A stretch of 21,963 bases of DNA, taken from an uncultured Eubacteriales bacterium. GTDB lineage: Bacteria; Bacillota; Clostridia; UMGS1810. Each line of letters starts with the position of its first letter. Position 1 is the stretch's first letter. The translations under genes and the position numbers were made by a program. Below are positions 15,401 to 21,963 of this stretch, piece after piece. The stretch covers positions 1 through 21,963 of the forward strand of contig USKN01000010.1 of NCBI GenBank assembly GCA_900555295.1, written 5' to 3'. The notes beneath the pieces were generated by a model that saw only the letters and a program-made list of their open reading frames with translations, ran no database searches and was not told the origin of the DNA.

Positions 15401-15919
15401 ATGAACAAAACAAACACAAAAAAATTGGCAATTGCAGGGGTATTTTGCGCCGTTGCTGTTGCAGGAAGTCTTTTTTCATTCCCTGTTTTTGGGAGTAAAT
15501 GCTCTCCCGTTCAACATATGGTTAATATTTTATGCGCTGTATTACTTGGCCCCGCTTACGGAGTAAGTGCGGCTTTTGCGGCATCTTTAATTCGCAATCT
15601 GCTTGGTTTGGGCAGTCTTATGGCATTCCCGGGCAGTATGTTCGGCGCATTGCTGTGCTCAACAGTTTATGCCAAAACAAAAAATATTTTGGCAACTTTA
15701 ATAGGCGAAGTATTTGGCACTGCCATTCTTGGCGGTTTGTGCGCTTATCCTATTGCAATTTTATTTATGGGGCAAAGCGCGGCGAAAATTGCCTTTTACG
15801 CTTATATTATACCTTTTTTAATTTCTACCGCCGGCGGTGCGGTTATATCCGCCGTTTTGATTTACAGTTTAAAAAAATCCGGCATTTTGCACACTATGCA
15901 AAAATCACTTAACCGATAA
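15401..15919 (+). CDS. thiW: ThiW, predicted thiazole transporter subunit
   Basis: The 172-residue membrane protein has the ThiW pattern: a basic start (MNKTNTKKLAIAG), the conserved FPVFGSKCSPVQHMVN region at about residues 26-42, LGPAYGVSAAF, RNLLGLGSLMAFPGSMFGA, and about five or six membrane segments. ThiW is regarded as the substrate-binding S component of an ECF-type importer for hydroxyethylthiazole, working with shared energy-coupling subunits encoded elsewhere. The ATG at 15401 is chosen because AAAGGAG (15386-15392) precedes it; a TTG two codons earlier is less well placed. It is the first gene after the TPP riboswitch and supplies the substrate of ThiM next door. Confidence 0.92.
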   Translation: MNKTNTKKLAIAGVFCAVAVAGSLFSFPVFGSKCSPVQHMVNILCAVLLGPAYGVSAAFAASLIRNLLGLGSLMAFPGSMFGALLCSTVYAKTKNILATLIGEVFGTAILGGLCAYPIAILFMGQSAAKIAFYAYIIPFLISTAGGAVISAVLIYSLKKSGILHTMQKSLNR

Positions 15920-15931
15920 GGAGAAAGAAAA

Positions 15932-16753
15932 ATGTTTTGTGATATGCTTGAAAATGTACGAAAAAAATGTCCGCTTATTCATAACATTACAAACTATGTT
16001 ACAGCCAACGACTGTGCAAACATTGTTATTGCCTGCGGTGCGTCCCCGATTATGGCAGACGATAAGGAAGAAGTTGCGGAAATAACCGCGATTTGTTCGG
16101 GTTTGAATATTAATATAGGTACACTCAACAGCCGCACAATTGACTCTATGCTTATTGCGGGCAGGCGAGCCAATGAGCTTAACCACCCGGTTGTATTGGA
16201 CCCCGTGGGAGCGGGAGCGTCAAAACTTCGAACCGAAACGGCTGTGCGGCTCCTTAAAGAAATAAAATTTTCTGTTATCCGCGGCAATATTTCCGAAATT
16301 AAAACCTTGGCTTTTGAAGACGGTACAACAAAGGGTGTAGACGCCGACGCAGCAGACAAGGTAACGGAAGAAAACCTTGATAATGTAATTTCTTTTGCAA
16401 AAACTTTGGCAAAAAAATACGGAGCCGTTATCTCTATTACAGGCGCTGTCGACATTGTATCCGACAGCGAAAAGTCATACTGTATCCGAAACGGACATCC
16501 TATGATGTCGTCCGTTACAGGAACAGGCTGTCAGCTGTCAGCTATGACAGCGGCTTTTGCGGCAGCCAATCCCAACCATACTTTGGAAGCCGCGGCAGCG
16601 GCTGTTTCCGCTATGGGTTATGCCGGTGAAACGGCTTACAGCAGACTTACCGAAAAAGACGGTAACTCCACCTACAGAAATTACATAATTGACGCAATTT
16701 ATAATATGACCCCTAAAATGCTTGAGAAAGGAGCAAAATATGAAGTGCGATAA
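15932..16753 (+). CDS. thiM: Hydroxyethylthiazole kinase
   Basis: The 273-residue enzyme phosphorylates 4-methyl-5-(2-hydroxyethyl)thiazole with ATP, a salvage step of thiamine synthesis. Diagnostic segments are CPLIHNITNYVTAND (13-27), VVLDPVGAGAS (87-97), RGNISEI (117-123) and the ribokinase-like SSVTGTGCQLSA with Cys200 in the anion-hole region. The length is normal. The ribosome binding site AAGGAG lies just upstream, 12 bp after thiW. The last 14 bp overlap the start of thiE, indicating coupled translation. Confidence 0.96.
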   Translation: MFCDMLENVRKKCPLIHNITNYVTANDCANIVIACGASPIMADDKEEVAEITAICSGLNINIGTLNSRTIDSMLIAGRRANELNHPVVLDPVGAGASKLRTETAVRLLKEIKFSVIRGNISEIKTLAFEDGTTKGVDADAADKVTEENLDNVISFAKTLAKKYGAVISITGAVDIVSDSEKSYCIRNGHPMMSSVTGTGCQLSAMTAAFAAANPNHTLEAAAAAVSAMGYAGETAYSRLTEKDGNSTYRNYIIDAIYNMTPKMLEKGAKYEVR

Positions 16754-17381
16754 AAAAACAATGTTGCTCTATGCTGTAACCGACAGAGCGTGGGTAGGCA
16801 AACAAAGTTTATACGAACAGGTTGAATTTGCACTCAAAGGCGGTGTAACCTGTGTTCAGCTCCGTGAAAAGGAGCTTGACGATGAAGAATTTTTAAGTGA
16901 GGCTATTAAAATTTCCGCACTGTGTAAACAGTACAAAGTCCCGTTTTTTATTAATGACAATGTAGATATTGCCATTAAGTGCCGTGCCGACGGTATTCAC
17001 GTTGGGCAGGACGATATGGAAGCCGCACAAGTTCGCCAAAAAGTCGGCGGCGATATGATGATAGGTGTTTCCGTACACTCTGTAAAAGAGGCTTTGGAGG
17101 CTGTTAAATGCGGTGCTGACTGTCTTGGTGTGGGAGCTATGTTCTCCACTTCCACAAAAACAGATGCAAATGTCATTTCTAAAGAAACTCTTTGCGACAT
17201 TTGCGCCGCCGTTGATATTCCTGTTGTTGCCATAGGCGGTATAAATAAATCCAATATATCTCAACTTGCGGGTACCGGTGTGGATGGTGTTGCTTTGGTA
17301 AGTGCCGTTTTTTCGGCCGATGACATTGAAAGCGAATGCCGCCTGCTTCGCAAGCTGTCGGAAGAAACGGTGAGCATATGA
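16740..17381 (+). CDS. thiE: Thiamine-phosphate synthase
   Basis: The 213-residue TIM-barrel enzyme joins hydroxymethylpyrimidine diphosphate (from ThiD) and thiazole phosphate (from ThiM) to thiamine phosphate. Seen: LYAVTDR at the start of strand 1, CVQLREKEL (38-46), FINDNVDIA (70-78), GIHVGQDD (85-92), GVGAMFSTSTK (120-130) and VVAIGGI (162-168), the phosphate-binding end of the barrel. The ATG at 16740 follows AAAGGAG at 16727-16733; an upstream in-frame start at 16722 would put that site inside the gene. It overlaps thiM by 14 bp and the next gene by 4 bp. Confidence 0.96.
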   Translation: MKCDKKTMLLYAVTDRAWVGKQSLYEQVEFALKGGVTCVQLREKELDDEEFLSEAIKISALCKQYKVPFFINDNVDIAIKCRADGIHVGQDDMEAAQVRQKVGGDMMIGVSVHSVKEALEAVKCGADCLGVGAMFSTSTKTDANVISKETLCDICAAVDIPVVAIGGINKSNISQLAGTGVDGVALVSAVFSADDIESECRLLRKLSEETVSI

Positions 17382-18115
17382 ACATAAAGTGTGCAATTTT
17401 TGACTTTGACGGAACGCTTTTTGATTCTATGTTCATTTGGGACAGCGTCGGCGAAATCTATCTGCGTTCCCTCGGTAAAAAGCCAAAACCGTCTATGCGT
17501 GAAGATATCAGAGCATTGAGCCTTTTTCAATCTGCCTGCTATTTTAAGCAAGAGTATAACCTGTCTTTGTCTGTCAAAGAAATTATTACGGGCATAAATA
17601 AGACTATCGAACATTTTTATATTCACGAGGTTTTACCGAAACCCGGTGCTGTTGATTTTCTTAAACAGATGAAAAATACCGATATTACAATGTGTATCGC
17701 TACAGCGACCGACCGCTATCTGATAGATGCCGCTCTTGCCAGATGCAATATGGCACAATATTTTAAAGCAATATTTACTTGCAGTGAAGTCGGATACGGT
17801 AAGGACAAGCCTGTTATTTATCAAAAAGCAATGGAATACTTCGGCGCTGACCGTAGTTCGGCCGTTGTTTTTGAAGATGCCGTTTATGCCATTAAAACTG
17901 CCAAATCCGACGGGTTTACGGTAATTGCGGTTTTCGATAACAGCGAAAGCCGTCAAAATGAGGTACGCAATTTATCGGATTGCTATATTGCGGATTATAA
18001 ACATACAGAAGAATTTTGGAAGTTTGCTTCGGTTAGAACCGAAAGCTTCAAGCGGCAGATTGGGGGCACCACCTTATGCCGCTATATAAAAAATGCTGAA
18101 AAACGAAAGGAGTAA
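17378..18115 (+). CDS. HAD-superfamily phosphatase of the thiamine operon
   Basis: The 245-residue protein has the HAD motifs: FDFDGTLFD with nucleophile D9 and D11, motif II CIATATD (106-112), a Lys in the GKDKP region (142-144) and motif III/IV VVFEDA with D167. The helical cap after motif I makes it a type I HAD of the beta-phosphoglucomutase-like branch. Its ATGA start overlaps the thiE stop, so it is fully embedded in the operon. A thiamine-pathway substrate is likely; dephosphorylation of thiamine phosphate ahead of a thiamine pyrophosphokinase is one option, clearing phosphorylated pyrimidine by-products another. The sequence alone does not decide the substrate. Confidence 0.85.
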   Translation: MNIKCAIFDFDGTLFDSMFIWDSVGEIYLRSLGKKPKPSMREDIRALSLFQSACYFKQEYNLSLSVKEIITGINKTIEHFYIHEVLPKPGAVDFLKQMKNTDITMCIATATDRYLIDAALARCNMAQYFKAIFTCSEVGYGKDKPVIYQKAMEYFGADRSSAVVFEDAVYAIKTAKSDGFTVIAVFDNSESRQNEVRNLSDCYIADYKHTEEFWKFASVRTESFKRQIGGTTLCRYIKNAEKRKE

Positions 18116-18119
18116 AATT

Positions 18120-18932
18120 ATGAAAATGAAAACAGCATTAACCATTGCAGGAAGTGACTGCAGCGGAGGCGCCGGTATTCAAGCAGATATTAAAACAATG
18201 ACTATGAACGGTGTTTATGCTATGAGCGCAATTACGGCACTTACCGCACAAAACACAACCGGCGTGAGAGCAATTCAAGAATCGACACCCGATTTTTTGA
18301 AGCAACAAATTGACGCGGTATTTGAGGACATCTGTCCCAATGCCGTAAAAATCGGTATGGTATCGTCTTGTGAACTGATTGAGGTAATTGCAGACAGGTT
18401 GAGATACTACGATGCAAAAAATATTGTGGTTGACCCGGTAATGGTGGCAACCTCCGGATCGGCACTTATGAAAACTGATGCGGTGAAAACCCTTGAAGCA
18501 GAGTTACTGCCGCTTGCTGCAGTTGTAACCCCAAACATTTCCGAGGCGCAAGTTCTTTCGGGGCTTACCGTTAAATCCGAAGATGATATGGTTGAAGCGG
18601 CAAAAGTAATTTGGAACAACTACAAATGCGCGGTGTTACTAAAAGGCGGCCACAGCATTAACGATGCCAATGATTTGCTTTATGCAAACGGCGAGGCGGT
18701 TTGGTTTAAAGGAAAACGCATAAATAATCCCAACACTCACGGAACGGGATGTACCTTGTCGAGTGCCATTGCATCAAATCTTGCCAAAGGATTTACCCTT
18801 GCCGAATCCGTGCACAGAGCAAAAGACTATATATCCGATGCTTTGGCGGCAATGCTTGATTTAGGAAAAGGCTCAGGCCCGATGAATCATTCATTTAATC
18901 TTGACGGTAAATACGCAAAGGAGGACAAATAA
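18120..18932 (+). CDS. thiD: Hydroxymethylpyrimidine/phosphomethylpyrimidine kinase
   Basis: The 270-residue ribokinase-fold enzyme phosphorylates hydroxymethylpyrimidine twice to the diphosphate used by ThiE. It shows the N-terminal LTIAGSDCSGGAGIQADIKTM block, the MSAITALTAQNT segment, VVDPVMVATSG near 112-122, TPNISEA, LLKGGH and the C-terminal NTHGTGCTLSSAIAS active-site loop. The start at 18120 lies 4 bp after the phosphatase stop and is preceded by AAAGGAG (18106-18112). It is of single-domain type, without a fused ThiE or ThiN domain. Confidence 0.96.
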   Translation: MKMKTALTIAGSDCSGGAGIQADIKTMTMNGVYAMSAITALTAQNTTGVRAIQESTPDFLKQQIDAVFEDICPNAVKIGMVSSCELIEVIADRLRYYDAKNIVVDPVMVATSGSALMKTDAVKTLEAELLPLAAVVTPNISEAQVLSGLTVKSEDDMVEAAKVIWNNYKCAVLLKGGHSINDANDLLYANGEAVWFKGKRINNPNTHGTGCTLSSAIASNLAKGFTLAESVHRAKDYISDALAAMLDLGKGSGPMNHSFNLDGKYAKEDK

Positions 18933-18933
18933 A

Positions 18934-20109
18934 ATGGAAGAAAAACGCACATCTGTTTTTGAAAACGGCTTAATTTGGTTCGGCGCGGCAGTTTCCATTG
19001 CCGAAATTATGACAGGTACTTATTTTGCACCGCTTGGTTTTTCAAAAGGCCTTCCTGCTGTTTTAATCGGTCACATAATTGGATGCATTATGCTTTTTCT
19101 TGCCGGTCTGATTGGCGGAAAAGTGCGCAAAAGCGCTATGGAAAACGCAAAAATGAGCTTTGGAAACAAAGGAGCTTTGCTCTTTTCAATTTTAAACATT
19201 ATTCAGCTTGCAGGCTGGACAGCCATTATGATTTTTGACGGAGCGCTTGCCGCAAACGGAATTTTTAACATCGGCACATGGTTATGGTGTGTTATAATCG
19301 GTATATTGATTATTCTTTGGATTTTAATAGGCATTAAAAATCTCGGCAAAGTAAATACAATTGCGATGGCTGCACTTTTTGCATTAACAATTGCACTTAG
19401 TTTTGTGATTTTCGGTAAGGGCAACGCTTTAAATATAAGCGGCGAGGGTATGACATTTGGCGCGGCGGTTGAACTATCGGTAGCTATGCCTCTTTCTTGG
19501 CTTCCTCTTATCAGCGATTATACCCGTGAAGCAAAAAAACCGTTTAAAGCAACTGCGGTCAGCGCTGTTACATACGGTCTTGTAAGCTGTTGGATGTATG
19601 TTATAGGTATGGGTGCCGCAATTTTTACCGAGGAATCGGATATTGCTCAAATTATGGTAAAGGCGGGGCTTGGTATTGCGGGACTTTTGATTGTTGTATT
19701 CTCAACAGTTACCACAACATTTCTTGATGCCTACTCTGCGGGTGTTTCCGGTGAATCGCTTTCAAAAAAAATAAACAGCAAATCAATTGCGCTTGCGGTA
19801 ACGGTTATCGGCACACTTGGTGCAATTTTTCTTCCGCTTTATGATATTACCGATTTTCTCTACTTTATCGGTTCTGTGTTTGCACCAATGATTGCAATTC
19901 AAATTGCGGATTTCTTTATTTTAAAAACGCATACCGAAAACCGCTCTTTCAACATTCAAAACCTTGCAATATGGTTGGTTGGATTTATTGTTTATCGCTT
20001 GCTTATGAAAGTGGATATTATTGTAGGCAATACATTGCCGGATATGATAATTACCGTTTTGCTTTGCGCGGCGGCAAACAAAATTACATCAAAACATTTA
20101 AAAGCGTAA
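18934..20109 (+). CDS. cytX: CytX, predicted hydroxymethylpyrimidine permease
   Basis: The 391-residue integral membrane protein belongs to the NCS1 nucleobase transporter family. It begins with the typical NGLIWFGAAVSIAEIMTGTYFAPLG helix, and about 10-12 hydrophobic segments follow. MPLSWLPLISDYTREAKKP is the conserved central motif of the CytX branch. Genes of this branch are repeatedly found under TPP riboswitches and are taken to import hydroxymethylpyrimidine; here it ends the operon and feeds ThiD. The start at 18934 follows AAAGGAGG (18917-18924) and is 1 bp after the thiD stop. Confidence 0.93.
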   Translation: MEEKRTSVFENGLIWFGAAVSIAEIMTGTYFAPLGFSKGLPAVLIGHIIGCIMLFLAGLIGGKVRKSAMENAKMSFGNKGALLFSILNIIQLAGWTAIMIFDGALAANGIFNIGTWLWCVIIGILIILWILIGIKNLGKVNTIAMAALFALTIALSFVIFGKGNALNISGEGMTFGAAVELSVAMPLSWLPLISDYTREAKKPFKATAVSAVTYGLVSCWMYVIGMGAAIFTEESDIAQIMVKAGLGIAGLLIVVFSTVTTTFLDAYSAGVSGESLSKKINSKSIALAVTVIGTLGAIFLPLYDITDFLYFIGSVFAPMIAIQIADFFILKTHTENRSFNIQNLAIWLVGFIVYRLLMKVDIIVGNTLPDMIITVLLCAAANKITSKHLKA

Positions 20110-20263
20110 GTCTAAATAAGCATTGCCCCGCATCGAACGTTTTTCACAATCTTTCAGCTTGTCGGATTTGACGGGCGGAGCTTATATACCATTTTGTATG
20201 TTTCGTAAAGACTTTGCGCAAAATGATAGATTTGATAGATTGCACAAAATACAAATTAAACAA

Positions 20264-20312
20264 ACCTGCGGCAAAACGTCTTTTAATCGAATTGCCGCAG
20301 GTCTTTATTTTT
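20264..20312 (+). terminator. Terminator after the thiamine operon
   Basis: ACCTGCGGCAA (20264-20274) pairs perfectly with TTGCCGCAGGT (20292-20302) around a 17-nt loop, followed by CTTTATTTTTT. On the minus strand the run after the stem is TTTAATTTG, so it may also stop the convergent peptidase gene. The 154 bp between cytX and the stem hold no gene that I can support. Confidence 0.85.
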
Positions 20313-21514
20313 TATCTGAATTCGTTTACAGATATATATTTTGCATAATACTCCTCATAGGTTATTCCCTCCGCATATATTGTTTTTGCGGCATCGGTAC
20401 CTACGTAACGGTAATGCCAAGGCTCGTACGAATACCCTGTAATCCATTCTTTGCCTTTTTGGTATCTTAAAATAAAACCGTATTCGTGTGCGTGTTTTTG
20501 CAGCCATTTAAACTCATTTGAATATTCAAACGAAACTCTTGTGGAGCTTATATCAACCGCCAAACCTGTTTGATGCTCGGAGTGTCCCGGGCGTGCAGAA
20601 TAATTATCGGCATATGTTTTGCCCGATGTTCTTACTTTATTGTTGTACAACATTCTTTGATAATCTTCTGTTCTGTATGCCGAAATAACCCTCATTGAAA
20701 GGCCGTCTTTTGCCGCGGCATCTGCCATCTGCACATATTTATCGTAAGCAACCCCGGCAAGCAAATACTGCTTTCCGTCGTTAACAGTATATTTGCTGTT
20801 CATTTTAACAAGATTGTACTGTTTAAAACCCGACGGAAGTTTATTATACTTGTTTACCAAAACCATAAGCTCGTAAGGCTGTTCAATGGTAGTCATATTT
20901 TCATAAAACGGATAATCCACTCCCAAATTTACTCTGAATATAACATTATCTACACTGTATGCAGGATTTTTAACGTGATAATTTATGTACCGCTGAAATC
21001 TTTCGGGATAAAAGTTACTGTTTCTGCATAAGTTTAATACATCTTTAATTGCATTGTGATAATCTGTGTTAAATAAATGTTTTTGTATATTTAAAATTTG
21101 ATTATCGTACAAAATTCCGTCGGGGCAAAAAGCCGCCGCAACCATATCTATAGGTATGTATGACATATTATTTTCCAAAATTGACGGATAATCAAATGTT
21201 TTTTGTTCACCGTTTACGGTAATTGTATTATATCCCATAATGTGGCGGATTATATCGCCGTCACGCGACAGGACTATAATTTGACGGTCGCGTTCCCTGT
21301 AAAATACCGACGCACCCATTTTTTCAAAAACCGTTCTCAAAGGAACATAGTGTAATTTATTATAAACAACCGAAGTACAATTATCCATAACCTCTCCGTT
21401 AAACGCAACCGCAAAGCCTCTTGGAGCAGCAACGTCTCCATCGTTTGCCTGTACAACGGTAAAAGACGTAATAATTACAATACACGTAATAATTATCGCT
21501 ATTTTTTTAATCAT
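20312..21514 (-). CDS. Secreted D,D-carboxypeptidase: copper-amine-oxidase-N stalk plus VanY (M15B) domain
   Basis: The 400-residue protein has a signal peptide (1-24, ends near VQAN) and a copper-amine-oxidase N-terminal-like domain (about 33-148). That domain shows YVPLRTVFEKMGA, VNGE and SYIPIDMVAAAF, two halves typical of these wall-associated stalk domains. After a helical linker, residues 215-390 form the VanY peptidase: VISAYRTEDYQ, then SEHQTGLAVD with zinc ligands H314 and D321, and EPWHYRYVG with catalytic E364 and ligand H367. It should trim the terminal D-Ala from peptidoglycan stem peptides outside the membrane. The ATG at 21514 follows GGGGTGA; an upstream in-frame start near 21595 would add a segment lying in the leader. 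No van regulatory genes are nearby, so a housekeeping wall role is more likely than glycopeptide resistance. Confidence 0.9.
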   Translation of the reverse strand: MIKKIAIIITCIVIITSFTVVQANDGDVAAPRGFAVAFNGEVMDNCTSVVYNKLHYVPLRTVFEKMGASVFYRERDRQIIVLSRDGDIIRHIMGYNTITVNGEQKTFDYPSILENNMSYIPIDMVAAAFCPDGILYDNQILNIQKHLFNTDYHNAIKDVLNLCRNSNFYPERFQRYINYHVKNPAYSVDNVIFRVNLGVDYPFYENMTTIEQPYELMVLVNKYNKLPSGFKQYNLVKMNSKYTVNDGKQYLLAGVAYDKYVQMADAAAKDGLSMRVISAYRTEDYQRMLYNNKVRTSGKTYADNYSARPGHSEHQTGLAVDISSTRVSFEYSNEFKWLQKHAHEYGFILRYQKGKEWITGYSYEPWHYRYVGTDAAKTIYAEGITYEEYYAKYISVNEFR

Positions 21515-21608
21515 ATAGTTCACCCCATAATTTTTAGTAAAACAGTTTAAAAGAATATTACTTATCAACCGTTTTTTTACTTTAAAAATTTCCAATACAT
21601 GTAATTAT

Positions 21609-21637
21609 ATTATAACCGATTGCTATAAAAATTTCAA
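21609..21637 (-). promoter_or_regulatory. Promoter of the VanY-type peptidase gene
   Basis: On the minus strand TTGAAA (21632-21637) and TATAAT (21609-21614) are exactly 17 bp apart, giving a leader of roughly 90 nt. The position supports the internal start codon at 21514. Confidence 0.75.
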
Positions 21638-21727
21638 GGTTTTTATTTAGGCAAATCTCAATAATTTTCTTTTTTGGCAAATGATATATTACCATTGATT
21701 TAAGCGTTTTTTACACATAAGGCCATC

Positions 21728-21750
21728 AAAAAAACAACCCTCACGGATTG
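21728..21750 (-). terminator. Intrinsic terminator of the right-edge small gene
   Basis: On the minus strand CAATCC pairs with GGGTTG (one T-G pair) around the GNRA-type tetraloop GTGA, followed by seven T residues. It begins 15 bp after the stop codon of the small gene. Confidence 0.85.
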
Positions 21751-21765
21751 CCTTATAATCAAATA

Positions 21766-21960
21766 TTACTCTTTTACAACACTTATACGCTGTGCAATGT
21801 GCTTTCCTTTTTCTGTTTCATCAACCATAGCAATTGCATAATCCGCATAGCTTATTACGCTTTCGCCTTTTGCGTTAGGGTTAAAATCTTCTCCGGCAAG
21901 AATATATTTGCCCGCTCTTCGGGACTTAATTTGTACCTTGGCATAATTAAAAACCTCCAA
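21766..21960 (-). CDS. Small protein of unknown function, start uncertain (at window edge)
   Basis: A reading frame of about 64 codons runs from the right edge to a stop at 21766-21768. The reliable part begins AKVQIKSRRAGKYILAGEDF and ends QRISVVKE; it is charged, without membrane segments or a domain I recognise. The only good start, ATG at 21944-21942 preceded by TTGGAGG, is one base out of frame with it and would give just 29 residues. One extra A in the CCAAGG right after that ATG would restore a start MPKVQIK. So this is a frameshifted copy, a sequence error, or a gene starting outside the window or at TTG 21960. The terminator after it supports a real gene. Confidence 0.55.
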   Translation of the reverse strand: MEVFNYAKVQIKSRRAGKYILAGEDFNPNAKGESVISYADYAIAMVDETEKGKHIAQRISVVKE

Positions 21961-21963
21961 ATT

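Noticed and set aside
20110..20263. Possible small gene or RNA after cytX
   Set aside because: Frames here lack a ribosome binding site, and the CATTTTG/CAAAATG pairing is too short and distant to support a structured RNA.
20312..21514. Glycopeptide-resistance vanY
   Set aside because: There is no vanR/S, vanH/A/X or related gene in view, and VanY-type peptidases with copper-amine-oxidase-N domains are ordinary clostridial wall enzymes.

Overview
The window looks like chromosomal DNA of a low-GC Gram-positive anaerobe of the class Clostridia. The signs are AT-rich intergenic DNA with consensus sigma-A promoters and strong AGGAGG-type ribosome binding sites, an SLH-anchored giant surface protein, a lipoprotein with a Gram-positive style lipobox, a copper-amine-oxidase-N/VanY cell-wall peptidase, and a thiamine salvage operon of clostridial layout. 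No rRNA, tRNA or CRISPR array was seen.

Left part (1-4.7 kb): the start of an AAA_14-type ATPase gene runs off the left edge on the minus strand. Its promoter region carries a 12-bp element repeated three times at exactly 33-bp intervals. Next comes a two-gene phage-derived cassette on the plus strand, a tail-fibre-like protein ending in a degenerate glycerophosphodiester phosphodiesterase domain followed by a complete-looking large terminase, with no other phage genes beside it. A small lipoprotein gene with a perfect-spacing TTGACA/TATAAT promoter and its own terminator follows.

Middle part (4.7-14.4 kb): a MarR-type regulator overlaps and probably controls a citrate synthase gene. Their transcript converges on a shared hairpin terminator with a minus-strand operon of two genes: a single-pass membrane protein and a 2136-residue SLH/InlB-repeat surface protein whose second half is built from two different alpha-helical repeat arrays. 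Upstream of that operon lie a cluster of 10-bp repeats and a tyrosine recombinase pseudogene with a large internal deletion.

Right part (15-22 kb): a TPP riboswitch with an intrinsic terminator precedes a thiamine salvage operon, thiW-thiM-thiE-HAD phosphatase-thiD-cytX. ThiW and CytX should import the thiazole and pyrimidine moieties, ThiM and ThiD phosphorylate them, and ThiE joins them; no de novo genes (thiC, thiG, thiH) are present. Between the riboswitch terminator and thiW lies about 180 nt of unexplained DNA that folds by eye into a multi-helix structure; it is the best candidate here for something undescribed. The window ends with a minus-strand D,D-carboxypeptidase gene and a small gene at the edge whose apparent start looks frameshifted.
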